Assembly: GCA_033239125.1 (NCBI GenBank)
Contig: BSWB01000001.1
Coordinates: forward strand, 141,995,981-142,059,980
Origin: Fagopyrum homotropicum
Lineage: Eukaryota > Streptophyta > Magnoliopsida > Caryophyllales > Polygonaceae
Length of the DNA stretch: 64,000 nt
Direction: 5' to 3'
The position numbers and the translations under genes are program-made. The notes below the pieces were generated by a model that was not told the DNA's origin, searched no databases, and saw only the letters and a list, made by a program, of their open reading frames with translations. Positions 46,131 through 56,292 of this stretch are shown in pieces. Position 1 is the first letter of the stretch. Each line of letters begins with the position of its first letter.

Positions 46131-46140
46131 CTATAAATAG
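46131..46140 (+). promoter_or_regulatory. TATA box of G 5' LTR
   Basis: CTATAAATAGAGG, a strong plant TATA box, also at 49554-49563 in the 3' LTR and, on the minus strand, near 57919-57928 in element H. Confidence 0.75.
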
Positions 46141-48042
46141 AGGAAATTCCTTCATTTCATTTCACATTTCCTCGTAAAAGCTCTCATTTCTCTCAACCTT
46201 CACATTCAGATCTACTCTTTGTTTGTAATCCGATTTCTAATCCGTTTGAGTTTTCGGATTTCTTTCTTCGTCCTCTTCATTTTGGTACCGAGCATCTGCG
46301 TTTCCGTTGAAGTTAAGACCAGGTCGAGCCTCCCCCTTACATGGCCGGTTCTGTCGCTCAGATTCCGGTGAATTTGATGGTTTCCGAGCGTAGCCAGCGT
46401 CGTTGTGATTCCGAATCTTCTTTCGGATCGTCAATCGGGTTAGTAACGAATAAGTTATGAATTTATTCGTTTTCCGTATTGCGATTTGACCTAAATTGAC
46501 CTTAGGCTTCAAAATGGATAATTGGAAATTCCATTATACTCGTTACATTATTCTGGTGATTATGGGCTATCTGTTTGATGAGATTTGATGACTGTTGGGT
46601 TCAGAAACTGCCTGCGGACAAAACGTTATTCTAGTGAAATTTAATTAGGAATGTAGGAAAAGCTATAAGCTAATTAAAGTCAAAGGAATGAATTTAATTG
46701 ATGTTTGAAGCAAGAAATTTAATACGAGGAATATGATATTCTCGACAGGTGTTGTTGAAGACGGTAGACTAACTATAGCTTAGTTGCTCAGTGAGCGTAT
46801 CCAGGTAAGTCTTCGGACTTACTTAGCTTCAATCTGCAGAAACTCGTGCCTGAGAGATTTATATCTTGTTGGGTTGAATTGTGATTGATGTTATGCATTC
46901 TGATGTGTTATGTGTGAAGCATGCTAATGTTACTGTTGTGTTTTATGATGAATATGATTATATGATGTGATGTGTAAAGCATGCTTAATGTTGTTGTTAT
47001 GTGTATCATGTTAAGGTTAGGTGAAATGATTAAATTGATAAGTGTTAGCCTATTGAGGCGTGATATTATATGACATGATAGACCTGTTGAGACGTGTGAT
47101 ATGATGGCGACCTATAAAGGTCAAGAGTATGTTAAGTGAGTATTTTGTAGTGAATACCGGAGCTTGGCCAGGCCCGGATCACTTGCGTTTGTATAAGAAT
47201 GACACCGAATCTGATGGACTTCAGGCTCGGGTCGCACACCTAATTAAAATGGTAAATGTTTGCATTAACATGAACGGAAAAATGTTGCATGTGGTTAGAG
47301 GGTTAAGACCATAACCCGCCACGAGAAATCCTGGCCCGTAGACTTGATCAGTCTGGCTACGACCTAAGAGCAAATGTCTGAATTAACCTAATCTGGGCAA
47401 TGGTGAGCTCACACCAAAGCCAGAATCGTAAAGCAATGGTTCCGGATTAATTGGTCCGGGATCACAAACTATAAATTGCATACTGCATTCACGTGCATCA
47501 TATAAGCATGATATCATCTCATGAGCACGATATATGGTATTTGAATATGTGTGTTGTGTTGTGATGTGTTGATATAATCTCTCGTGGATAGATTATGATC
47601 GGTAGCTAACGGTTTTAAACCGAATCTTTTTAGGTAATGTCGACCATAGGAACGCTTCAGGGATGTCAGCTGCAGGAAGTGGACAGCCGGGGCAGTGTTA
47701 ACCCAAGGGTTGGTTAAACTACTTTTGAAACTAATCGCTTGCAAGCGAGTCTTTTGTTGTTTGTGTGCAATTATGTACACGTGTTGGTTTCAGGCTGATG
47801 TTTTAAGCAATGGTTCGAGTGTCATGTTATGAAATGTCGTTTTGGGATATACATACTAACTACATGCATGGTTGTTATGTAAATGTTTTCTAAATGACAG
47901 GTTGAATGTTTTCATTATTTATCGTGCTTCTTGTTGCAAGGTCCTATTTGTGAAATTGTTGTCAGGCTAACTGATGGGACCCACTGTGTGGTCCTTAGTC
48001 TAGTGACGTCTTGGGTTACTTAAAACCCGGGTCGTTATAGAT

Positions 48043-48054
48043 TGGTATTAGAGC
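48043..48054 (+). other. Primer-binding site of G
   Basis: TGGTATTAGAGC, the initiator tRNA-Met type site (usual TGGTATCAGAGC) with one change, 3 bp after the LTR. Confidence 0.75.
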
Positions 48055-48341
48055 TTAGGTTGACAACAAGGGCACATGTGACTTGAGATGAGACATGATA
48101 GTTCAACCTAACTACAACCCAATTCGGGTTGGTTTTGCGAGATGATTTATGTCTTGAAAAGATTTTGAAAATTACTGACCTATGGTTTTAATGGATTTAA
48201 AATCATATGCATAGTCGGGATTGTGGGTAAAGACACTGCCTTCCACTCCTCAGCGTGACTCCTTGTAAGTGATGGTTCTCTCTCTAACACTTAAGATTCA
48301 TAGTATTCTGATTAGTGTTACTACTACTATACGTAGTAGAC

Positions 48342-48461
48342 ATGTCTGAGGAAAGAACAAATTTGAATGTTCCGGTTTATCACAGTGAATCTGAGAGTGT
48401 GCTAGCTAGGGTACCACGTGCTAGAAGAGCACAAGAGGATAATGTTGATAGTATGAGGTAA
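48342..48461 (+). pseudogene. Short gag-start remnant of G
   Basis: ATG and 39 codons, starting MSEERTNLNVPVYHSE and ending in TAA. It lies after the leader, where gag begins in complete relatives. No gag domain follows; the next 300 bp run to the polypurine tract without a coding frame. It may be a true gag N-terminus kept for packaging or simply a remnant. Confidence 0.45.
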
Positions 48462-48768
48462 GGTGAAGTACCTTAGCCAATCAAGTTACATGTGATGAGC
48501 ATATGCAAGAGATGATTAATTAGTACCTAACTTTTCCACTAACTAATGTGCTTATATGCTTCTATGTTGATGTGATTTATGTGTGTGTGAGTTGATTTGT
48601 GTTTGCTAACATAAAAAGTGATAGACTTCCCTAGTGTGAGTTTGATGACCCCTGCTAACGTGATAATAATATATTCTTGCATGAAATGGAAAGATTAGTT
48701 ATTTACGTGACTATTAGGCCCGTCTTCAGATAAGTTGTGTACTCAAGTTTCGGGACGAAACTTTTCTT

Positions 48769-48781
48769 AAGGGGTGTGTGA
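48769..48781 (+). other. Polypurine tract of G
   Basis: AAGGGGTGTGTGA directly before the 3' LTR. The stretch upstream, TTTCGGGACGAAAC, is shared with element H on its own strand (near 58431-58446) and is characteristic of this chromovirus-like group. Confidence 0.75.
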
Positions 48782-51460
48782 TGTAAGAGTTAGGATTTTA
48801 GAATCCTAAATAATCATGATTAAGGTGGTAGATTAAACCTAATCATTGATAGTAATATTGGGTCAACTTGCGAACGGGGTGAAATTGGCAAGCTTGGATT
48901 CCACTATTGAGTTTCTAGCCTGAGATTGACCTAGTGGGAAAAATTCTACTTTTTCATCCGGAGAATAATTTTTACCCCCAGTGTTATTTGGAGCATTTGG
49001 GAGCTTCAGTTAATAAAAATGCAGTTAAGAGAAATGATTAGGACATCGGACATGTCCTAGATATGAAATAATATGGAAAGGCAAAATGGCCAAAAGAGTC
49101 GCTATTTTGTTTCTTAGCAGCTAAGAAAGACGGCTTAGGAATATGCATTTATAAGGAAATTGCATAATAACTACCCACACAATATTCCAGAATTATTATT
49201 CCAATTCCGAGAAGTTTGGAGAAAGGACCCAAACCATCTTCGGATCGGTAAAAGGATAATTATCGATTTTGCTAAAGGATAATGCTAGAGGATAATTATC
49301 CACTTTGCTAAAGGATAATGCTAAAGGATAATTATCGATTTTGCTAAAGGATAATGCTAGAGGATAATTATCCACTTTGCTAAAGGCTAAAGGATAATCA
49401 TCGATTTTGCTAAAGGATAATGCTAGAAGATAATTATCGACTTTGCTAAAGGATGATGCTAAAGGATAATTATCGATTTTGTTAAAGGATAATGCTAGAA
49501 GATAATTATCGACTTTGCTAAAGGATAATGCTAGAAGATAATTATTGACGTTTCTATAAATAGAGGAAATTCCTTCATTCCATTTCACATTTCCTCGTAA
49601 AAGCTCTCATTTCTCTCAACCTTCACATCCAGATCTACTCTTTGTTTGTAATCCGATTTCTAATCCGTTTGAGTTTTCAGATTTCTTTCTTCGTCCTCTT
49701 CATTTTGGTACCGAGCATCTGCGTTTCCGTTGAAGTTAAGACCAGGTCGAGCCTCCCTTACATGGCCGGTTCTGTCGCTCAGATTCCGGTGAATTTGATG
49801 GTTTCCGAGCGTAGCCAGCGTCGTTGTGATTCCGAATCTTCTTTCGGATCGTCAATCGGGTTAGTAACAAATAAGTTATGAATTTATTCGTTTTCCGTAT
49901 TGCGATTTGACCTAAATTGACCTTAGGCTTCAAAATGGATAATTGGAAATTCCATTATGCTCGTTACATTATTCTGGTGATTATGGGCTATCTGTTTGAT
50001 GAGATTTCATGACTGTTGGGTTCAGAAACTGCCTGCGGATAAAACGTTATTCTGGTGAAATTTAATTAGGAATGTAGGAAAAGCTATAAGCTAATTAAAG
50101 TCAAAGGAATGAATTTAATTGATGTTTGAAGCAAGAAATTTAATACGAGGAATATGATATTCTCGACAGGTGTTGTTGAAGACGGTAGACTAACTATAGC
50201 TTAGTTGCTCAGTGAGCATATCCAGGTAAGTCTTCGGACTTACTTAGCTTCGATCTGTAGAAACTCGTGCCTGAGAGATTTATATCTTATTGTGTTGAAT
50301 TGTGATTGATGTTATGCATTCTGATGTGTTATGTGTGAAGCATGCTAATGTTATTGTTGTGTTTTATGATGAATATGATTATATGATGTGATGTGTAAAG
50401 CATGCTTAATGTTGTTGTTATGTGTATCATGTTAAGGTTAGGTGAAATGATTAAATTGATAAGTGTTAGCCTATTGAGGCGTGATATTATATGACATGAT
50501 AGACCTATTGAGACGTGTGATATGATGGCGACCTATAAAGGTCAAGAGTATGTTAAGTGAGTATTTTGTAGTGAATACCGGAGCTTGGCCAGGCCCGGAT
50601 CACTTGCGTTTGTATAAGAATGACACCGAATCTGATGGACTTCAGGCTCGGGTCGCACACCTAATTAAAATGGTAAATGTTTGCATTAACATGAACGGAA
50701 AAATGTTGCATGTGGTTAGAGGGTTAAGACCATAACCCGCCACGAGAAATCCTGGCCCGTAGACTTGATCAGTCTGGCTACGACCTAAGAGCAAATGTCT
50801 GAATTAACCTAATCTGGGCAATGGTGAGCTCACACCAAAGCCAGAATCGTAAAGCAATGGTTCCGGATTAATTGGTCCGGGATCACAAATTGTAAATTGC
50901 ATACTGCATTCACGTGCATCATATAAGCATGATATCATCTCATGAGCACGATATATGGTATTTGAATATGCGTGTTGTGTTGTGATATGTTAATATAATC
51001 TCTCGTGGATAGATTATGATCGGTAGCTAACGGTTTTAAACCGAATCTTTTTAGGTAATGTCGACCATAGGAACGCTTCAGGGATGTCAGCTGCAGGAAG
51101 TGGACAGCCGGGGCAGTGTTAACCCAAGGGTTGGTTGAACTACTTTTGAAACTAATCGCTTGCAAGCGAGTCTTTTGTTGTTTGTGTGCAATTATGTACA
51201 CGTGTTGGTTTCAGGCTGATGTTTTAAGCAATGGTTCGAGTGTCATGTTATGAAATGTCGTTTTGGGATATACATACTAACTACATGCATGGTTGTTATG
51301 TAAATGTTTTCTAAAGGACAGGTTGAATGTTTTCATTATTTATCGTGCTTCTTGTTGCAAGGTCCTATTTGTGAAATTGTTGTCAGACTAACTGATGGGA
51401 CCCACTGTGTGGTCCTTAGCCTAGTGACGTCTTGGGTTACTTAAAACCTGGGTTGTTACA
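48782..51460 (+). repeat. 3' LTR of element G
   Basis: Begins TGTAAGAGTTAGG, ends GGTTGTTACA, then the GAGAT duplication. Minisatellite at 49243-49543; TATA box at 49554-49563. Confidence 0.92.
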
Positions 51461-51703
51461 GAGATGATCATATCCAACTTCATGTTGGACCTTCAGTTTT
51501 TTGATGAAGTCCATATTAGACACGTTTTTAGATAATGTAATTGTGTTGCTAACCGTTTAACCCATTTAGAAATCTCGACCCCCAACACCAATTTTTTTGA
51601 TGATCCGAACTTTGTGTTCCCATCCGCAAGGATCCTTTAAGTTGGACTACCTCTTAGAGATAGCCAACTTAGCCGCTTTCTGTTATAAAAAAATGTCGTC
51701 ATT

Positions 51704-53469
51704 TGTTAGCATGAAATATTGTGATATTTTAGGCACGTTTTCTAAACGTATTTGATTCATATTGATAGTCTTTGATTTAGCAATGTTGCATATGTGAGCT
51801 AGTATTGCCTATATTGTCGATATGGATATCTACACTAGCTTTATGTTGAAATATAGGTGATTGAGAGTCATTTCCGAACGGAATCGAGCAAAGAAGAGTT
51901 GATTGAATATGTCCATGGATTGAGGGCATTATTAGGAGCAAATTGGAGTTCAACTTGAGGAATGCACGAGGCTAGGGAAGAATCACGTTCTTGCCCTAAA
52001 CCACGCTCTAAAATACGGCCGTACTACAAACCACGTTTAGTTCCACGGCCGTGGAAGTATGCAAAGAGAGGCGTGATGCATTCCAGTAACTATTACGGTC
52101 GTGGAACATGTGGTCCAAACCGTGACACAATCCACGCTCTAAATTACGGTCGTGGAATCTTCCACGACCATGATCTTGGCGATCTTTTTCGCCATATTTT
52201 GAAGCCACGATCTTTTGAAGATTGGACCGGGCCGATATTTTATCTTGCCCTATAAAAAGACGGACGAAGCAAGATTTCGTCATCTTCGCTTAAGGAGAGT
52301 TTTGGCGATTTCCGCAAACCACTTATCGACGCCTACGCCTCGTTTAGCCCTTGCTTGGAAGCATTGACATCTCGTGGGAGATCGAAGTTCGCGTTTGGGA
52401 ATTGCCCTAATCTCGCACTTTTGGTAGAGATTGCTGTTGAGATCTCCGGATTGGCGGAAGATCGAAGCTTTTAGAAGATTGTTGCAAGAAGATCTCTCTT
52501 CTTGTTTAGGTTTGATTTGGAAGACGGATTGACATCCCGTTCTCCTTTCTTTCCTAAGATTGTGATTGTTTGCCTTATTTTGAATCCATTGACAATATTT
52601 GTTCTTGGTTGTGACTCTGAGATTGGTTTGAAGTTTATTGAAAGTTTTCGGAAGTTTTCATCTTTCTATCTTTTAATTCTTGAATTGATATCAACATGAC
52701 TGTTATTGGCTAGAAACCCTTAACAATTCTAAGGTGAAGGGTTGATAGTTGTGGCTTAGATGATGATAGATCGATCGTAAACAGATTAGACCCTGAGAGT
52801 TAGAGAGAATCGTTGACGAACCCTAAATTACGGGCTGTTCTTGAGTTCCACGACCGTGGAGTCTCAAGATCCAACCGTAATTTCCTTTAAGTTTACGAAC
52901 CTGCTTTTACTTTAATCCAAAGTTAAAGATTTGCTTTAACTTAGTTTAGACTTGTCTTTTCTAGGTGGTAGTGAAGCCTCAACAACCTCTACCTCGATTG
53001 TGAGTGTCATAACCGTAATCGGCTAAGTTAGTCTTGATCCTTGGATTACAAGTTTGGGTATTTGACGCTAACCCTCATCTTTAGAACCTTTCTATATTGA
53101 GCCTCATCAACCTGTATGGATAGTGTCTTGTAGGTGAGTCATATAAGGTTTTTGGAACTTCACCGTACGATTACCTTACATTAGCATACCTTTGCATATC
53201 TCAACTCTGTCTTTATATCATTAGTATATCTTGAATCGATTGCCACAGCTGGATACTTGGATCTTTAGGATTGTTGTTTTCCCAATATTTGCAAAACTCT
53301 CATATTACTCGCTTGATAATCTGCAATTGAATTTGTTCCCACCCAAATCCCTGTGTTCGATACTCTGGAATTCTTGCTTAACTACGTCGATCCGTACACT
53401 GCGGGTTCGCTGCTTGATTCTAGTTTTATAAATTTAAAACTTATTTGCACACACCTTTAGGGGCGAACA
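51704..53469 (+). repeat. Solo LTR of the element A family
   Basis: 1766 bp from TGTTAGCATG to GGGCGAACA, flanked by a perfect 5-bp duplication TCATT (51699-51703 and 53470-53474). It aligns with the LTR of element A along its length but lacks the 412-bp duplication. CCACGGCCGTGG word at 52043-52054, others near 52098, 52148 and 52160. TATA box TATAAAAAGA at 52251. Word module at 52828-52885. It lies within a few bases of the poly-A end of LINE F. A solo LTR arises by recombination between the two LTRs of a full copy. Confidence 0.93.
52828..52885 (+). repeat. Word module in the solo LTR
   Basis: Half word TTACGG, linker with CGGGCTGTTCTTGAG (52831-52845), word CCACGACCGTGG at 52848-52859, linker with TCAAGATCC, half word CCGTAATTT. 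It is the direct counterpart of the modules in A (4562) and E (17533). Confidence 0.8.
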
Positions 53470-53474
53470 TCATT

Positions 53475-53944
53475 CCTGTTACGGGATTTCCGGTGGAAAA
53501 AATGGTCTACTATTTTTAATATAATAAATGAATATTCATACTATTATACTTTATTAAATAGGATTATTATTTCTTAATTTCATTGTGAAACATATGTATT
53601 TGTACAATACATACATGTATTTAACACATATGAATTTGTAAATGAGAAATCCAACAATATTACTCATGAGACTACTCAACGGTAAGTATATACGACAAAT
53701 GAGGCAGGGATGACAATTCCCCTACGGTGACACAATTCCAAAAAGGAATAAAATATGATGAACTTTGATCCCCAACCCTAGTGGGAACACGACAAATAAT
53801 ATTTTGTTAAAGGGGATGAGGAAGGGTAGGTTACTCCCCATCCCATTGATATCGCTACTTAGTGTGTTATCGTAATTTGACTATTTTTGGACAAGTTGAG
53901 TTGAATGCAAAAAAAGTGTTATAAAGAAGGATTCAAACGTTTGA
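53475..53944. other. AT-rich DNA without a gene
   Basis: No gene. Around 53704-53860 there are GGCAGGGATGACAATTCCCC and GGGGATGAGGAAGGG stretches that resemble the ends of hAT MITEs, but I found no matching pair of ends or duplication. Confidence 0.4.
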
Positions 53945-54496
53945 TTCAGACTATGAATTGTTGAGAACTGTTGGAATCTCATATGCTCCTCAACGTGGTC
54001 AGGGAATGCATATTGTTGTTGAGAATAGGGTAGTCAAATGGATAAAACCTAGTTTGAGGTTTATTAAATTGAATATTGATGTAACTATTAAGCAGAATTG
54101 GACAGGTATTGGAGTTGTTTTATAGGAACATGGAGGAAAGGTGGTATCAAGTATCAAAAGTGGTTCAGAGATATGCATCCACATGAGATATTTTATTAAC
54201 GGAAAATTATGATATGAAGATGAGCATTAAAGAAGCTACGATTATGGATTAGTGATATTGTTGTGGAGTGTGATTCATCAATATTAGCTGTTCACTTCAA
54301 CTTAGGTAACAATTCCAACAAAATATGGGGTCTCATTCTTGAAGACATTAATAATATCAAGACTTTGTTTAATTCTTTTTCATCGAGTCATGTTCGGAAG
54401 CCAAATAATGTTGCACACCATTTGGCCAATTTGAGGCCCGAGAATGGTAAACAATATATTTCACTCATGTTGCCCTCCCAAAATTATAACGTTTGA
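53945..54496 (+). pseudogene. RNase H remnant of a LINE-like element
   Basis: First part (54030-54180) gives VVKWIKPSLRFIKLNIDV, GIGVVL, EHGGKVVSS with a stop; second part (54250-54496) gives VVECDSSILAVHFNLGN and HVRKPNNVAHHLANL, in other frames. This is the plant RNase H domain found at the end of LINE ORF2 and in some host genes. It lies just after LINE F but is a separate RNase H, since F already has one. Confidence 0.6.
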
Positions 54497-56292
54497 TGAT
54501 CTGGAGGTTATATAAGATCAATTGTATGATTTCAAAAAAAATGTAGGCTTTATACAATTCCGGATCGTTCATGACAAGATCGTGTGAAAGTCCAACGATT
54601 TTACTGCTACTTACGAAGTCTAACTTGACAAGTCATTGCAGTATATTTGAACCCAACGACCCAAATACCTGCCCTTTGTCTCTTTGACTCATGTGTTTCT
54701 CCTATTATGGTTATTTACCCTTAAATCTAGATACTTGTTTGTGCCAATTATTGAGGCTTGCCTCACGTAACCTTATTCTGGTGACACACAGTGTGAACAC
54801 CTGATAACACTTCGTTTTTTTTAAACGGAAAGTGGTTAGAACCATTAGGCGGCGCACCGTCTAGTGGGTCAAAATGTCAAAAAAGATCGGCAGACAAACT
54901 AACTATCGTGAAGGGCCACAAACAAAGGAGAAAAGTAATACACAAAATTACATAAAAAAAACGAGAGCAACAAAAGTCTTCAGGGAAAGCATGATGATCC
55001 AACCAACAAGAGGAAACAAAAATAAATGTTTATCTTCGAAGGAAGTACACAAGTAAGAAAACTGGAGAACAACTGTGGACATCTCAGATTTGGACCGCAA
55101 TAGAGCTGTCAAGAGTCGATCAAAAATCCACGCCCCCTTCTCAATAAACGCTTGAAACCGCCATCAAAAGACAACATCAAACCTCAGAAGAGGAAACTGC
55201 AAAACACGGGTATCTTGATGTATAAAGGTGTATAACTTAATTGATAAAAGAATAATGATTTGAAGGGAGAAAATTATTCATAGAGGGTTGATTTACGAAT
55301 TGGTTTAAAACATAGGGGTGCTTTTATTTTCATTGATCTCATTATGATCGATTTTGTTTTTTAAAATCAGTTATTGCCTCAGACAATAAAGATTTGAGAC
55401 AAACTCAATCACACATTGGGTTGAATTATGAATTGGTTTAAAAAATGGTCTGCTTTGTTAGTGTGTAACATTTGATGGGGAAAAGACATTGTTATGAAAA
55501 TTTTTATGGGAAGTTTTATCTAATTTTTATGGTTGGAATTAGTAAAAGGCCAGCTACGTCCATACCACACCAACAATTTGTCAAGATTAGTTCGTGACTA
55601 AAGCAAGTCAGCTTCGTTTCATTGCTACAACAAGAGTCGTAATACGACATTAAAGAGTTGATCCCAACAGGGATCTTGTTACCAGCAACTTCAATTTTTG
55701 AGTAATGTAAAAATTCAGCTTTATGAGATTTTCAAGTAATATTTTTGTTGGTATCATCAACACCGATATTAATACACTCCATAGGCACCAGAGTATAGTG
55801 GTATAGGGAGTTATTCCCTTTAATGTATGATTAAACCACCAAGATCCCAACAAAAGATCAAAACCAAGTATAAGCATACATGTTGGTTGTAAAACAACAA
55901 TTTGGTTACAGTAGTTGGATCGAAGATCAATTGGGCGTAATCAGGCAGTTCCGTCCCACAGAGAGACATGGCAGTCGGACTTTATCCTCCTTGTGATGAT
56001 GTTTTCATCCTGGGTTATCCGTTCCTCCACCAATGTTTTTTTCCCTTTGTCAATCATCGAAATTTTAGAATCATCAACCTTGTGAGGGCTAGTAGTTTTT
56101 TTTTTTTTGTAATTGGATTCAAGCTTTGAGACCTCAGTATCAGTTTTGGAAGAATTCGAGATATTTGGAAGGTCGAAACCAATCCTAAGAAAAACAAGGA
56201 TTGAGATTGGAAAAATCATACATGAGTTCTATGTAGGTTCCCTTTGTACCATGTTTGCAAACAAGAGAACCCTGAAAAATAGTGAATTTTGT
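54497..56292. other. Unrecognised intergenic DNA
   Basis: No gene recognised. Short open frames at 54874-55056 (+) and 55941-56219 (-) are rich in Lys and Ser and show no family motif; the latter could be a decayed LINE ORF1 piece but nothing proves it. Confidence 0.35.

Larger units (their letters stand above)
45360..48039 (+). repeat. 5' LTR of element G
   Basis: Begins TGTAAGAGTTAGG and ends GGTCGTTATA; the partner ends GGTTGTTACA. Contains a minisatellite (45830-46125) directly upstream of the TATA box at 46131-46140. The block CAGGTAAGTCTTCGGACTTACTTAGC at 46801 recurs in several LTR families here. Confidence 0.92.
45360..51460 (+). mobile_element. Element G: non-autonomous LTR element, long LTRs, 742-bp interior
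   Basis: Two LTRs of 2680 and 2679 bp (45360-48039 and 48782-51460) flank an interior of only 742 bp. Perfect 5-bp duplication GAGAT at 45355-45359 and 51461-51465. The interior has a PBS, a 39-codon gag start and a polypurine tract but no gag domain or pol, so it would need proteins from a relative such as H. The LTRs are homologous to those of H (shared leader and the block around AGATCTACTCT, GATTCCGAATCTTC). Inserted in the RNase H of LINE F. The two LTRs differ at scattered sites, more than those of E, so G is older. Confidence 0.93.
38931..51698 (+). pseudogene. LINE F: decayed L1-type element split by three insertions
   Basis: Pieces in order on the + strand: endonuclease end (38970-39190: LLGDMNEIQQ, NEFSWRKK, NIDRVL), RT (40310-40700: KLDMEKACNQVNWNFILRVLNNFGF, FRQEDPLSPYLFVF, SFVDDVIIF with FVDD as catalytic box), a region with GTIWQVGNDNTIIFWHDNWIPG (41289-41400), zinc-binding RT region split at 41648/42495, WWSI split at 42851/44898, RNase H (45110-45359: FDGSKLYSG, IGFVIRNHN) split at 45359/51466, and its end (FRECNCVANRLTHLE-like, to about 51650). 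The 3' end is the AAAAAAA run near 51688. Many stops and frameshifts; endonuclease 5' part missing. An old dead copy that served as landing ground for later elements. Confidence 0.82.

Noticed and set aside
47129..47314. 61-codon frame present in both LTRs of G (also 50550-50735)
   Set aside because: Conserved only because the LTRs are copies; no domain.
49196..49588. 130-codon minus-strand open frame with repeated SFSKVDNYPLA peptides
   Set aside because: It is the LTR minisatellite of element G read in an open frame; no start context or family.
53704..53860. Possible hAT MITE
   Set aside because: Resembles hAT ends but I found no paired termini or 8-bp duplication.
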